Part shown: positions 13,040 through 22,548 of the stretch, piece by piece
Numbering within the stretch: position 1 is the first letter of the stretch
How the letters are laid out: each line of letters starts with the position of its first letter
Assembly: GCA_903843285.1 (NCBI GenBank)
Contig: CAIMPC010000053.1
Location: forward strand, 1 to 37,960
Source: Candidatus Omnitrophota bacterium
GTDB lineage: Bacteria > Omnitrophota > Gorgyraeia > 2-01-FULL-45-10
DNA length: 37,960 nucleotides
Direction of reading: 5' to 3'
Program-made: the position numbers and the translations under genes
Notes under the pieces: model-generated
What the model saw: only the letters and a program-made list of their open reading frames with translations
What the model was told of the DNA's origin: nothing
Database searches by the model: none

Positions 13040-13504
13040 ATGAAGATTATGGATTTTTTGAATCCCAAAGCAGTCATAGCCAACCTTAAAGCCACTGATA
13101 AAGATGGAGTGATAAGAGAGTTGGTGGATGCTATTGCCAAGGCGGAAGATATTAAGAATAAGGAAGAGCTGGTTAAGGCGCTTCTCACCAGAGAGTCTCT
13201 GGGCTCCACAGGAATAGGCCAGGGCATAGGTATACCCCACGCGAAGACCCAGAACGTTAAAAGCCTGGTAGCCGCGTTTGGTTTATCCCATAAAGGCGTG
13301 AATTTCGATTCCCTGGACGGAGAACCGGTATATATATTCTTTCTTCTCATCGCTACGGAAGAATCGGCCGGCCCTCACCTGAAAGCTCTTGCCAGGATAT
13401 CCAGAATGCTGAAGGATAAGTATTTTAGAGAGCTCCTAAAGAAAGCAAAAGACGAAAAAGAGATACTTCGCATAATCCAGGAAGAAGACTCTAAAAAGTA
13501 CTAA
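13040..13504 (+). CDS. PTS EIIA component, fructose/nitrogen (PtsN) type
   Basis: A 154-residue free-standing EIIA of the fructose/mannitol/Ntr family. The phosphoacceptor is H67 in GIGIPHAKT, preceded by the usual LLTRESLGSTGIG segment. It would take phosphate from HPr (14786-15064). With no EIIB or EIIC gene in view, a regulatory role like PtsN is more likely than sugar transport. AAAGGAGG lies 10 bases before the ATG. It heads a nine-gene operon; the 180 bp upstream hold a weak GCCTCG/CGAGG stem and AT-rich DNA, but no promoter I would defend. Confidence 0.9.
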   Translation: MKIMDFLNPKAVIANLKATDKDGVIRELVDAIAKAEDIKNKEELVKALLTRESLGSTGIGQGIGIPHAKTQNVKSLVAAFGLSHKGVNFDSLDGEPVYIFFLLIATEESAGPHLKALARISRMLKDKYFRELLKKAKDEKEILRIIQEEDSKKY

Positions 13505-13524
13505 AACTACCAGGATGCCATCGA

Positions 13525-14769
13525 TTGAAGATCTTAAAAGCATTTAAATGGCTTTATCCGGGGATGTGGGTTAAGAGGTGGATTCTCCTGTCGGTGTTTG
13601 GTATCATCATGATATCGATGGGGTTTGTAGTAATGCTTCTGGAGCAGAATCCTAAGAGCAAGCTTTATGCCACGATCATCATTATCTTAGGTATTGTCAC
13701 GGTGGTGACCGGCATAAAGAGGATAATAAAATCATTCATAACAGTATTTCTTCCGGAACGCGAGGGCGAGCTTGTCGACAGAGTATATCTGAAGAGAGTG
13801 CTTGAGAGAGGTCCCCGCATTGCGGTCATAGGCGGCGGCACAGGACTGTCGACTATGCTTCACGGTTTGAAAGAGTACACGTCCAATATCACAGCGATAG
13901 TAACCGTGGCCGATGACGGCGGTTCTTCCGGTCGTCTCAGGAAAGATTTTGACATGTTGCCGCCCGGTGACATACGTAACTGTCTGGTGGCGTTGGCGGA
14001 TGCAGAGCCGCTGATGGGAAAGCTATTTCAGTTTCGGTTCGAGGATGGCGGAGACTTAAAAGGCCACAGTTTTGGCAATCTTTTCATAGCCGCTATGACT
14101 AAGGTCGCCGGTAGTTTTGACGCCGCTATCAAAGAGTCGAGCAAGGTCCTTGCGATACGCGGTAGCGTGGTTCCTTCGACGCTCGATAAAGCTGTGCTCG
14201 TCGCCGAACATGCCGACGGCCTTGAGACGGTAGGCGAGAGCAACGTATGTAAGGCCAATAGCCCGGTGGCCCGCATGCGTTTAAGACCCTCTAATTGCCA
14301 GGCTACGGACGAGGCCATAGAAGCTATTCGTAAGGCCGATGCGATAGTCCTCGGCCCAGGCAGTCTATATACAAGTATAATGCCTAACCTGCTGGTTGGT
14401 AATATATATAGGGAGGTCGTATCGTCCAAAGCCATTAAAGTTTATGTCTGTAACGTGATGACTCAGAAGGGCGAGAGCGATGGCTATAAGGCTAGCGATC
14501 ACCTAAGGGCGATAATCGACCATACGGCTCCTGGCATAGTCGATTACTGTGTAGTTAATACGGCTAAAATATCGGACGAGATGCAGAATAAGTACAAGGG
14601 GGAATATTCCTATCCCGTTACAGCCGACATTGAAAACCTGAAGAGATTAAAAGTTAAACCCATAGAAGCGCACATTATCAGCACTAAAGATTATGTTCGT
14701 CATGATTCGGTCAGACTGGCCAAGATAATAGTGGATCTTGTGGCGAGCCTAAAGAAAGAGAAGGGCTAG
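13525..14769 (+). CDS. yvcK: YvcK/CofD-family (gluconeogenesis factor) protein with membrane anchor
   Basis: A 414-residue protein. After two N-terminal membrane helices (about residues 15-70) comes the YvcK domain: RIAVIGGGTGLSTMLHGLK, VTVADDGGSSGRLR, LPPGDIRNCLVALA and VLGPGSLYTSIMPNLLV are all family hallmarks. YvcK homologues bind UDP-sugars and are needed for growth on gluconeogenic carbon and for cell-wall synthesis in Bacillus. The start is TTG 13525, the only start giving the full first helix, with AGGA about 9 bases upstream. Sitting between EIIA and HPr, it links PTS signalling to envelope metabolism. Confidence 0.92.
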   Translation: MKILKAFKWLYPGMWVKRWILLSVFGIIMISMGFVVMLLEQNPKSKLYATIIIILGIVTVVTGIKRIIKSFITVFLPEREGELVDRVYLKRVLERGPRIAVIGGGTGLSTMLHGLKEYTSNITAIVTVADDGGSSGRLRKDFDMLPPGDIRNCLVALADAEPLMGKLFQFRFEDGGDLKGHSFGNLFIAAMTKVAGSFDAAIKESSKVLAIRGSVVPSTLDKAVLVAEHADGLETVGESNVCKANSPVARMRLRPSNCQATDEAIEAIRKADAIVLGPGSLYTSIMPNLLVGNIYREVVSSKAIKVYVCNVMTQKGESDGYKASDHLRAIIDHTAPGIVDYCVVNTAKISDEMQNKYKGEYSYPVTADIENLKRLKVKPIEAHIISTKDYVRHDSVRLAKIIVDLVASLKKEKG

Positions 14770-14785
14770 ACAGGTCTCGAATAAT

Positions 14786-15064
14786 ATGATTGTAGAGAAG
14801 AAAATCACGATAAGAAGTAAACAGGGATTGCATGCCCGCCCGGCGGCATTGTTTGTGCAGATAGCGAATAAATTCAATAGCGAGATAACTATCTCCAAGG
14901 GGCGGCATAAGGTTAATGGTAAGTCCATAATGGGCATTATGATGCTGGAGGCAGGAATTGGCTCTAAGATCACGATGGTGGCAAGCGGTGATGATGCTGA
15001 GGCCGCCACAAAAGAGCTTGAGACGCTCCTGGTCAGCGAAAACATAGACGATCTGGTGATATAA
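14786..15064 (+). CDS. ptsH: Phosphocarrier protein HPr
   Basis: A 92-residue HPr. H16 in KQGLHARPAA is the phosphohistidine site. S47 in NGKSIMGIMML matches the regulatory serine phosphorylated by HPr kinase in Gram-positives and other phyla; no kinase gene is in this window. The gene begins 16 bp after yvcK and 4 bp before ptsI. Confidence 0.95.
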   Translation: MIVEKKITIRSKQGLHARPAALFVQIANKFNSEITISKGRHKVNGKSIMGIMMLEAGIGSKITMVASGDDAEAATKELETLLVSENIDDLVI

Positions 15065-15068
15065 CTAT

Positions 15069-16832
15069 ATGAAGAAAAAAGAGACTATATTAAGAGGAAT
15101 ACCGGCATCTCCCGGCATAGTGAGCGGTAAGGCTTTTCTGTACGGCAGGGAGCAATATACCATCACTCGTCGTTTGGTAAAAGAAGACCAGCTTCTTAAC
15201 GAGATAAAGCGTTTTAAAGAAGCCCTCGTACAAACTAAAAATGAAATCATCGAGATAAAGAAACGTATCTCCGAGGAGATGGGAGTCAAGCACGCCGAGA
15301 TATTCAGCGCACATCTGCTGGTAATAGATGACAGCATGCTTATAGAGGAAGTCATATCCAAACTTAAGAAAGAAAAACTCTCCATAGAATACATATTCCA
15401 GGACGTTCTGCGCCGCTACATTAAGGTTTTCTCCGAAATGGACGATGAATATCTTAAGGAGCGTATAAGCGATATTAATGATGTGGGTAGGCGAATCTTG
15501 CGTAACCTGATAGGCGCTAAAGAAGACGTTTTAAGCAACCTGAAGGAAAAGGTCATAGTAATCGCTTACGATTTATCACCCTCCGATACCGCTACGATGC
15601 ATAAAAAGAATGTCAAAGGCTTTGCTACCGATATAGGCGGCAGAACGTCTCATACCGCCATTATGGCCAAATCGTTGGAAATACCGGCTGTTGTCGGCCT
15701 TGAATTATTGACAAAGAAGATCGAGAGCGGCGACGAGGTTATTATAGACGGCACACATGGTATAGTTGTGGTGAATCCCACGCCTAGAACCATGAAGAAG
15801 TATGAACAGGATAGAGAGAAGTTTGTCAGCTATGCGAAACACCTGCTCGATCTGAAAGACCTGCCTTGTATTACCCTGGATGGAAAGAAGATAGGACTAT
15901 CGGCTAATATAGAAGTTCCGGAAGACGTGCCATCCGTAGTGGCTCATGGTGCCGAAGGTATAGGCCTCTATAGAACCGAATATTTCTATATGAACCGCAA
16001 AGACCTGCCAAATGAAGAGGAACAGTTTAGGGCATACTCATCCGTAGCTAAGAAGATTAAGCCGCACTCGGTAACTGTGCGTACCATGGATCTAGGTGGG
16101 GACAAATTTCTTTCGCAGCTTGATGTTCCTCAGCAGATGAATCCATTCCTGGGCTGGCGCGCGATCAGATTCTGTCTCGCCCGCCCTGACATATTCAAAG
16201 TCCAGCTGAGGGCCATACTTAGAGCCTCGGCGCACGGTAAGCTTAGGATCATGTACCCTATGATATCCGGGATAGAGGAACTTAGGCAGGCCAATGTGCT
16301 TCTGGGTGAGGCGATGAAGGAACTTAAGAAAGAGGGCCTGCAGTTTGACGAGAATATTGAAGTGGGTGCTATGATAGAAGTGCCGTCGGCGGCGCTGACG
16401 AGCGACATATTGGCCGCCGAGGCCGATTTCTTCTCGATAGGAACAAATGATCTAATTCAGTATTCGCTAGCCGTTGACCGTGTCAACGAAAAGATAGCAT
16501 ATCTATACGAGCCTACTCATCCCGCGATCCTGCGTTTAATAAAGAATATCATTGATAGTGGTCATGCCTCCGGTATATGGGTCGGGATGTGCGGTGAGAT
16601 GGCAGGCGATATAGTCATGACGATAATACTTCTCGGTCTGGGCCTGGACGAGTTCAGTACTTCGCCGATTGCGACTCCGGAAATAAAGCGTATCATAAGA
16701 GCCGTGACTATTAACCAGGCTGAACAGGTGGCTAAGGGCGCACTGACCCTTTCCACCGGCAAAGAAGTTGAAGCATACGCAAAGAGCAAGCTAAAAGAGA
16801 TCGTGCCTGATATTGCAGCAGAGCTAGAGTAG
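15069..16832 (+). CDS. ptsI: PTS enzyme I (phosphoenolpyruvate-protein phosphotransferase)
   Basis: A 587-residue enzyme I that transfers phosphate from PEP to HPr. Domain order is normal: N-terminal HPr-binding/phosphohistidine domain with GGRTSHTAIMA (H195), then the PEP-binding barrel with EGIGLYRTEYFYM, DLGGDKF, FFSIGTNDLIQYSLAVDR and GMCGEMAGD (C508 as acid/base). Full length, no missing catalytic residue. It is translationally close-coupled to HPr. Confidence 0.95.
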   Translation: MKKKETILRGIPASPGIVSGKAFLYGREQYTITRRLVKEDQLLNEIKRFKEALVQTKNEIIEIKKRISEEMGVKHAEIFSAHLLVIDDSMLIEEVISKLKKEKLSIEYIFQDVLRRYIKVFSEMDDEYLKERISDINDVGRRILRNLIGAKEDVLSNLKEKVIVIAYDLSPSDTATMHKKNVKGFATDIGGRTSHTAIMAKSLEIPAVVGLELLTKKIESGDEVIIDGTHGIVVVNPTPRTMKKYEQDREKFVSYAKHLLDLKDLPCITLDGKKIGLSANIEVPEDVPSVVAHGAEGIGLYRTEYFYMNRKDLPNEEEQFRAYSSVAKKIKPHSVTVRTMDLGGDKFLSQLDVPQQMNPFLGWRAIRFCLARPDIFKVQLRAILRASAHGKLRIMYPMISGIEELRQANVLLGEAMKELKKEGLQFDENIEVGAMIEVPSAALTSDILAAEADFFSIGTNDLIQYSLAVDRVNEKIAYLYEPTHPAILRLIKNIIDSGHASGIWVGMCGEMAGDIVMTIILLGLGLDEFSTSPIATPEIKRIIRAVTINQAEQVAKGALTLSTGKEVEAYAKSKLKEIVPDIAAELE

Positions 16833-16837
16833 ACATA

Positions 16838-17905
16838 ATGGTTAGCCTTGATGATTTAAACGCCGTGCAGAAGCTCGACCGGTCAGGTATGGCGAATATT
16901 ATTGCATCGTTTCCAGCACAGTGCCTGGACGCCCGCAATATCGGCCTCCGCGCAAATATTCCGAATTCATTCAAAAGAAAATATACAAATATAGTCTGCG
17001 CAGGTATGGGCGGCTCCGCCATTGGTTCTGACATCGCTAGATCCTACATCGCAGATGAAATCGCGATCCCGGTATTGGTGAATAGAAACTATAAACTTCC
17101 CGCTTTCGTAAACGGTTCCTCGCTCGTAGTGGTCTCGAGTTATTCAGGTAATACGGAAGAGACGATGAGCGCGTTTAAAGATGCCCTCGCCAGGCGCGCA
17201 CACATTATAGTCATAACATCCGGCGGATATATTAAAGAGCTTGCCTGCCGTCTTTCCGTTCCGGTCGTAAGCATTCCATCCGGACTTCAGCCGAGAGCGG
17301 CGTTAGGATATTCTTTCTTCACTCTTATTACCTTATTATCCAGGATTGGCGTGATCGGTGACAAGGCGCGGGATATAGAGGAAGCCATTGTGGGAATGGA
17401 GAAGTTAAATAAGACTGTGCTGGCCCCTATGGTGATAGGGAAGAAAAATGTGGCGAAAGATATAGCGCGGAAGATTTATTCCAAGATACCGGTCATATAT
17501 TCAGACGTGGATCATATAGATGCGGTCGGCACCAGGTGGAGAGGGCAGATATCCGAGAACGCGAAATCAATAGCCTCGGGTAACCTTTTTCCCGAGATGA
17601 CGCATAATGAGATAGTCGGATGGCAAAATCCTAAGAAGCAATTAAAGAATCTGGCGGTTATAATGTTAAAGGATAGCGGCGATAATCCCAGGACCGTCAA
17701 ACGCATGAATATAGTGAAGAAGATAGTAACCGGGCTCGATGTTGATGTAATCGAAGTTAATTCGCGCGGCAAAGGGCTTCTGGCAAGAATATTTTCCTTA
17801 ATATATATAGGTGACTACGTAAGCCTATATCTCGCAATATTGTATAACTGCGATCCGACTCCCGTCGATAGAATAGCGTATCTGAAAAAGGAGATGTCCG
17901 GATGA
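16838..17905 (+). CDS. Bifunctional phosphoglucose/phosphomannose isomerase
   Basis: A 355-residue SIS-domain enzyme of the archaeal/bacterial PGI/PMI type, interconverting glucose-6-P, fructose-6-P and mannose-6-P. The sugar-phosphate binding loop is CAGMGGSAIGSDIARSY, and VVVSSYSGNTEETMSAF is the second SIS motif; EMTHNEIVGW carries the catalytic Glu/His region. It feeds mannose- or glucose-based nucleotide sugars and fits with the nucleotidyltransferase directly downstream, whose start overlaps its stop (ATGA). Confidence 0.9.
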   Translation: MVSLDDLNAVQKLDRSGMANIIASFPAQCLDARNIGLRANIPNSFKRKYTNIVCAGMGGSAIGSDIARSYIADEIAIPVLVNRNYKLPAFVNGSSLVVVSSYSGNTEETMSAFKDALARRAHIIVITSGGYIKELACRLSVPVVSIPSGLQPRAALGYSFFTLITLLSRIGVIGDKARDIEEAIVGMEKLNKTVLAPMVIGKKNVAKDIARKIYSKIPVIYSDVDHIDAVGTRWRGQISENAKSIASGNLFPEMTHNEIVGWQNPKKQLKNLAVIMLKDSGDNPRTVKRMNIVKKIVTGLDVDVIEVNSRGKGLLARIFSLIYIGDYVSLYLAILYNCDPTPVDRIAYLKKEMSG

Positions 17906-18645
17906 AGGTAATAATTTTGGCCGCCGGATATGCCGTTAGGTTGCAACCACTTACTTTGAATATGCCCAAATCATTGCTCCGGGTTGGGGGCAGGACTATT
18001 ATCGATCGGATACTGGATACGGTAATTGGGATAAAAGGTTGGGATCGCGTATATGTGGTTACAAATGATAAATTTTTCGATAAGTTTGATAGTTGGGTAG
18101 AAACCAATCCATTAAAAGATAAAATAGAGATAATAAATGACGGCTCTACCACTAATGATAACAGGCTGGGCGCTATAAAGGACATGGAACTGGTAATAAC
18201 CAGTAAAATGATAGATGATGATATTCTGGTTATTGCGGGTGATAACCTATTTGAATTAAATATGGCTGATTTTATGGAGTTCGCGAGGTCTAAGGACGGT
18301 GTGTCGGTAGCTTTGTATGATATTGGAAACTTAGAGCTGTCCAAAAATTACGGGGTTGTCAGGGTAAACGAAGACCGAAAAGTCATAGAATTTGAGGAGA
18401 AGCCGCAAGCGCCTAAGTCGACATTGGCATCCACGGGCATATACTATTTTCCGAAAAATAAGCTTCCATTTATAGAGAAATATGTTAAAATGCACTCTAA
18501 ATTGGATGCGCCGGGATACTATATAGGCTGGTTGAGCAAAGAAGATAAAGTATATGGTTTCAGGTTTCTTGAAGATTGGTATGATATAGGAAGCATCGAA
18601 TCCTATAATAAAGCCGATCATAATTATACAGAAAAGGAGAAGTAG
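17902..18645 (+). CDS. Sugar-phosphate nucleotidyltransferase (NTP_transferase fold)
   Basis: A 247-residue GT-A-type nucleotidyltransferase. The N-terminal signature is MKVIILAAGYAVRLQPLT followed by NMPKSLL; the second half has VIAGDNLFE (metal-binding Asp) and VIEFEEKP. It resembles glucose-1-phosphate thymidylyltransferases and mannose-1-phosphate guanylyltransferases, but the base and sugar cannot be told from sequence alone. LAAGYAVRL replaces the more usual LAAGxGxRL, a modest departure in the nucleotide loop. Coupled by ATGA to the isomerase. Confidence 0.85.
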   Translation: MKVIILAAGYAVRLQPLTLNMPKSLLRVGGRTIIDRILDTVIGIKGWDRVYVVTNDKFFDKFDSWVETNPLKDKIEIINDGSTTNDNRLGAIKDMELVITSKMIDDDILVIAGDNLFELNMADFMEFARSKDGVSVALYDIGNLELSKNYGVVRVNEDRKVIEFEEKPQAPKSTLASTGIYYFPKNKLPFIEKYVKMHSKLDAPGYYIGWLSKEDKVYGFRFLEDWYDIGSIESYNKADHNYTEKEK

Positions 18646-18648
18646 AGC

Positions 18649-19821
18649 ATGTCAAAGAAGAAATTTTTATTCACTTCCGAGAGCGTTACCGAGGGGCATC
18701 CGGATAAAGTTTGCGATCAGGTATCGGATTCGGTTTTAGATGCGGTTTTGACACAGGATGAGAGAGGAAGAGTCGCGTGCGAGACTTACGTTACCATGGG
18801 CCTTCTGATAATAGGCGGGGAGATAACCACTACTGCATATGTAGACATCCATAAGCTATGCCGGGATCTATTAAAGGATATAGGCTACACTCATCCCAAA
18901 TATGGTTTCGATTATCACACATGCGCGATATTAAATGCTATCCACACGCAATCACCCGATATAGCTATGGGCGTGGATTCCGGTGGTGCAGGGGACCAGG
19001 GTATGATGATGGGCTATGCATGCCGCGAGACGCCTCAGCTTATGCCGCTTCCTATCATGCTTTCTCATCAGCTTTGCCATAAGTTGGCCGATGTGAGGAA
19101 GAAGAATATATTGAAGTATCTCGGGCCCGATGGTAAGGCTCAGGTTACGGTAGAGTATAATGGTGATAAGCCGGGGCGTGTTACATCGGTCGTAGTGGCT
19201 ACTCAGCATACCGAAGAAGTAGTGGATAAGAAGACCGACCTCATGTCTGATGATGCAAGGCGCGAGATAATAGAGAAGATTGCGAAGCCGGTGCTGAAGG
19301 ACCATATCACTAAGGATACAAAGTTCTACATCAATCAGACCGGTAAGTTCCTTATCGGCGGCCCTCAGTCGGATACCGGTATGACCGGCCGTAAGATAGT
19401 GGTCGATACGTACGGCGGTTCTATAGCCCACGGAGGCGGTGCATTCTCAGGTAAAGATCCCACAAAAGTCGACCGCTCTGCCGCTTATATGTGCAGATAT
19501 GTTGCGAAAAATCTGGTCGCCGCCGGCATAGCAGACAGGCTTATGATACAGCTGGCCTATGTTATAGGTAAGGCTGAGCCTCTGTCGATAATGGTCGATA
19601 CTTACGGCACAGGGCGTGTGGCCGATGATAAGATAGTTAATATAATAGAAGACCATTTCGAGCTTACGCCTCATGGGATAATAGCCGAGCTCGACCTGCG
19701 TAATTCAGATGGTAAGCGTTTCAGGAAGACGGCCGCATACGGTCATTTTGGCAGAGAAGAAGAGGGTTTTACATGGGAGAAGACGGATAAGGCTAAGGAT
19801 CTGAAGAAATACGTTAAATAG
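18649..19821 (+). CDS. metK: S-adenosylmethionine synthetase
   Basis: A 390-residue MetK making S-adenosylmethionine from methionine and [19 protein letters not shown] (N-terminus), [12 protein letters not shown] and [19 protein letters not shown] are the three signature blocks. Usual length, all key residues present. GGAG lies before the start, 3 bp after the nucleotidyltransferase gene. No SAM riboswitch is seen upstream; expression is presumably driven by the operon promoter. Confidence 0.96.
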   Translation: MSKKKFLFTSESVTEGHPDKVCDQVSDSVLDAVLTQDERGRVACETYVTMGLLIIGGEITTTAYVDIHKLCRDLLKDIGYTHPKYGFDYHTCAILNAIHTQSPDIAMGVDSGGAGDQGMMMGYACRETPQLMPLPIMLSHQLCHKLADVRKKNILKYLGPDGKAQVTVEYNGDKPGRVTSVVVATQHTEEVVDKKTDLMSDDARREIIEKIAKPVLKDHITKDTKFYINQTGKFLIGGPQSDTGMTGRKIVVDTYGGSIAHGGGAFSGKDPTKVDRSAAYMCRYVAKNLVAAGIADRLMIQLAYVIGKAEPLSIMVDTYGTGRVADDKIVNIIEDHFELTPHGIIAELDLRNSDGKRFRKTAAYGHFGREEEGFTWEKTDKAKDLKKYVK

Positions 19822-19877
19822 TCTTTAAGGCTTGTTTAGGCAGTGGGTGGAATTGAAGAACAAATAAAGGACAATAA

Positions 19878-21134
19878 ATGAAATATGATATTAAAGATAT
19901 AAAGTTAGCGGGCAAGGGAAAGCTTCGCATAGAGTGGGCAAATGAGTATATGAATGTTCTCACTCTCATCAGGAAGCATTTTTCCAGTGAGAAACCGTTG
20001 AAGGGCCTTAAAGTGGCTTGCTGTCTGCACGTTACTACTGAGACGGCAAATTTGGCTATAACTTTGAAGGCAGGAGGCGCGGAAGTATACATATGCGCGT
20101 CGAATCCGCTTAGCACACAGGATGATGTAGCGGCTTCACTTGTCAAAGACTACGGTATCCCGACCTTTGCCATAAAAGGAGAGGACAACAAGACTTACTA
20201 TCGTCATATAATCGATGCTATCTCATGCGGCCCGAATATCACGATGGACGACGGCGCGGATGTGGTATCGCTGATACATAAAGAGAAGAAGCATCTGGTA
20301 GAAAATATCCTCGGAGGTACGGAGGAGACGACCACCGGAGTGATAAGACTTCGCAGTCTGGAGAAGCAGGGGCTTCTGATGTATCCGATTATCGCGGTCA
20401 ACGATGCCGACACTAAGCATCTTTTTGACAATCGTTATGGCACGGGACAGTCGACCATCGACGGAATAGTGCGCGCGACGAACGTGCTTCTGGCAGGCTC
20501 CAATTTAGTTGTAGCGGGTTACGGTTGGTGCGGCAGAGGTGTGGCTATGAGGGCCAGGGGATTGGGCGCGAATGTAATAATCGTCGAAGTTGATCCGACG
20601 AAGGCGCTCGAAGCCGTCATGGATGGTTATAATGTCATGCCTCTCAAAGAGGCCTGTAAAAAGGCGGACGTCTTTGTTACCGTAACCGGAGATATCAGCG
20701 TATTGAGAAAAGAGCATTTTGAGGCGATGAAGGATGGGGCCATAGTTTCAAATTCCGGCCATTTCAATGTCGAGATTGATATACCTGCCCTCGAAGCGAT
20801 GTCCAAGAAGAAGCGTAAAGTCAGGGAGTTCGTGGATGAGTATACTCTGCGGGACGGCAGACGAATCAATCTTCTGGGCGAGGGAAGGCTTATAAACCTG
20901 GCCGCGGCAGAGGGCCATCCGGCAAGCGTTATGGATATGAGTTTCGCCAATCAGGCGTTATGTAGTGAATATGTGGCGAAAAATTACAAGAAGCTCTCTA
21001 AGAAGGTATATAAAGTGCCGGAGTTCATAGACAAAAATATCGCGAAGTTAAAATTAACGTCTCTCGGAATAAAAATAGATACTCTTACCAAAGAACAGAG
21101 AAAGTATCTCGAGAGCTGGGAGTCGGGAACGTAG
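19878..21134 (+). CDS. ahcY: Adenosylhomocysteinase
   Basis: A 418-residue SAH hydrolase that removes S-adenosylhomocysteine after methyl transfer, completing the SAM cycle with metK just upstream. NAD is bound at [20 protein letters not shown] (about residues 213-232). [26 protein letters not shown] and [12 protein letters not shown] are catalytic/substrate regions. It lacks the insert of the larger forms, as in many archaea and thermophiles. AAAGGA precedes the start; the 56-bp gap to metK shows no riboswitch. Confidence 0.95.
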   Translation: MKYDIKDIKLAGKGKLRIEWANEYMNVLTLIRKHFSSEKPLKGLKVACCLHVTTETANLAITLKAGGAEVYICASNPLSTQDDVAASLVKDYGIPTFAIKGEDNKTYYRHIIDAISCGPNITMDDGADVVSLIHKEKKHLVENILGGTEETTTGVIRLRSLEKQGLLMYPIIAVNDADTKHLFDNRYGTGQSTIDGIVRATNVLLAGSNLVVAGYGWCGRGVAMRARGLGANVIIVEVDPTKALEAVMDGYNVMPLKEACKKADVFVTVTGDISVLRKEHFEAMKDGAIVSNSGHFNVEIDIPALEAMSKKKRKVREFVDEYTLRDGRRINLLGEGRLINLAAAEGHPASVMDMSFANQALCSEYVAKNYKKLSKKVYKVPEFIDKNIAKLKLTSLGIKIDTLTKEQRKYLESWESGT

Positions 21135-21169
21135 TAGAGAATTGGTAATTGAAAGGAGATGGCTGTAAG

Positions 21170-22498
21170 ATGGGCAGAATAGAGGCAAATATGGACAATC
21201 TGGTAATAGATCTGGTAATGGCAGATGATGCGTCCCAGAAGAAAGCGATAGCCGATAAGATAAAAGGTATCGCATATAAGAAAGGGATATTCCCGGCGAG
21301 CATAAATGAATTCTACCTGGCGCGTGGCCGGGGAGAGACGGCAAACGATTTCACAGTGCCGGCAATGAATTTAAGAGTTCTGACATACGATCTGGCCAGG
21401 GCCATAATACGGGCAGCCAAGAAGATTAATTCCGCGTGTTTCATATTCGAGATAGCAAAGTCGGAGATGGGGTATACTAATCAGCCTCCGGTGGAGTATG
21501 TAGCGGTTATATTGGCTGCGGCTATCAGGGAAGAATGGGCCGGCCCTATATTCATTCAGGGCGACCATTTCCAGGTAAACGCAAAGAATTATAAGCAGGA
21601 TCCGGAGAAAGAGCTCGATGGTATTAAGACGCTCATTCTACAGGCCATGGAAGCGGGATTCTACAATATAGATATAGATTCTTCCACGGTAGTTGATCTG
21701 GAGAAGAAGGATATAAAAGAACAGCAGAAGTCGAATTACGAAGCATGCGCCAAGCTGACTAATTTTATCCGGCAATACCAGCCGAAGGGCATACAGGTAT
21801 CTGTCGGTGGAGAAATAGGTGAGGTGGGGGAGAAGAATTCCACGGTCGAAGACCTAGAGGCCTTTATGACGGGATTTAATTCGAAGCTGAGGAAAGGCCG
21901 TGTCGGAATGAGCAAGGTCAGTGTCCAGACCGGAACGTCGCATGGCGGCGTAATGCTTAGCGATGGAACTATGGCGAAGGTTAAACTTGATTTCGAGACG
22001 CTGAGGGTACTCTCTGAAGAGGCGCGCGATAAGTATGGGATGGCTGGCGCAGTACAGCACGGCGCGTCCACTCTTCCAGCCGATGCTTTCGGAAAATTCC
22101 CCGAGGTCGGAACGGCTGAGGTGCATCTTGCCACAGAGTTCCAGAACATGGTTTATGAAAGCAAGCACTTTCCTAAAGATCTGAAGGATAAGATATACGA
22201 ATGGATCAATAAGAATCTGGCGTCTGAGCACAAATCAGGCCAGACGGATGAGCAATTTATCTATAGCGCGCGCAAGAAAGCCCTCGGGCCATTTAAGAAA
22301 GATATTATGGGGCTGTCTCAGTTAACCAGGGATGCGATAACTAAAGATATTGAGGCCAGGTTCGATTTTCTATTCGAGAAGCTCAATGTGAAAAATACCC
22401 AGGATTTGGTGCTAAAGCACACTATATTAAAACGCGTTATTCATCGTAAACCGAAAGCGCATGGCGCTGTGGATATGAGCGGGGAAGGCGCGGATTAG
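21170..22498 (+). CDS. Class II fructose-bisphosphate aldolase-like protein (long form)
   Basis: A 442-residue class II (zinc) aldolase-fold protein. Metal or active-site candidates are H133 in QGDHFQVN, E in VGGEIGEVG, H in TGTSHGG and H297 in QHGAST. It is clearly longer than usual FbaA/GatY enzymes (about 280-360 residues), with an added C-terminal helical region, so the exact sugar-phosphate substrate is uncertain; GatZ/KbaZ-like roles cannot be excluded. Start taken at ATG 21170 with AAAGGAG 10-11 bases upstream; the longer frame would begin at a TTG inside that site. Last gene of the 13040 operon. Confidence 0.8.
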   Translation: MGRIEANMDNLVIDLVMADDASQKKAIADKIKGIAYKKGIFPASINEFYLARGRGETANDFTVPAMNLRVLTYDLARAIIRAAKKINSACFIFEIAKSEMGYTNQPPVEYVAVILAAAIREEWAGPIFIQGDHFQVNAKNYKQDPEKELDGIKTLILQAMEAGFYNIDIDSSTVVDLEKKDIKEQQKSNYEACAKLTNFIRQYQPKGIQVSVGGEIGEVGEKNSTVEDLEAFMTGFNSKLRKGRVGMSKVSVQTGTSHGGVMLSDGTMAKVKLDFETLRVLSEEARDKYGMAGAVQHGASTLPADAFGKFPEVGTAEVHLATEFQNMVYESKHFPKDLKDKIYEWINKNLASEHKSGQTDEQFIYSARKKALGPFKKDIMGLSQLTRDAITKDIEARFDFLFEKLNVKNTQDLVLKHTILKRVIHRKPKAHGAVDMSGEGAD

Positions 22499-22510
22499 TT
22501 AGAAATATAT

Positions 22511-22548
22511 AAAAAAATAGGGACAGCGTGAGCTGTTCCTATTTTTTT
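22511..22548. terminator. Bidirectional terminator between the aldolase gene and lptG
   Basis: Long arms A7-TAGGGACAGC (22511-22527) and GCTGTTCCTA-T7 (22532-22548) with a GTGA loop and one mismatch. A and T runs on both sides make it work in both directions. It overlaps the lptG stop codon. Confidence 0.9.

Noticed and set aside
19822..19877. SAM or SAH riboswitch between metK and ahcY
   Set aside because: The gap is only 56 bp and shows no fitting stems.
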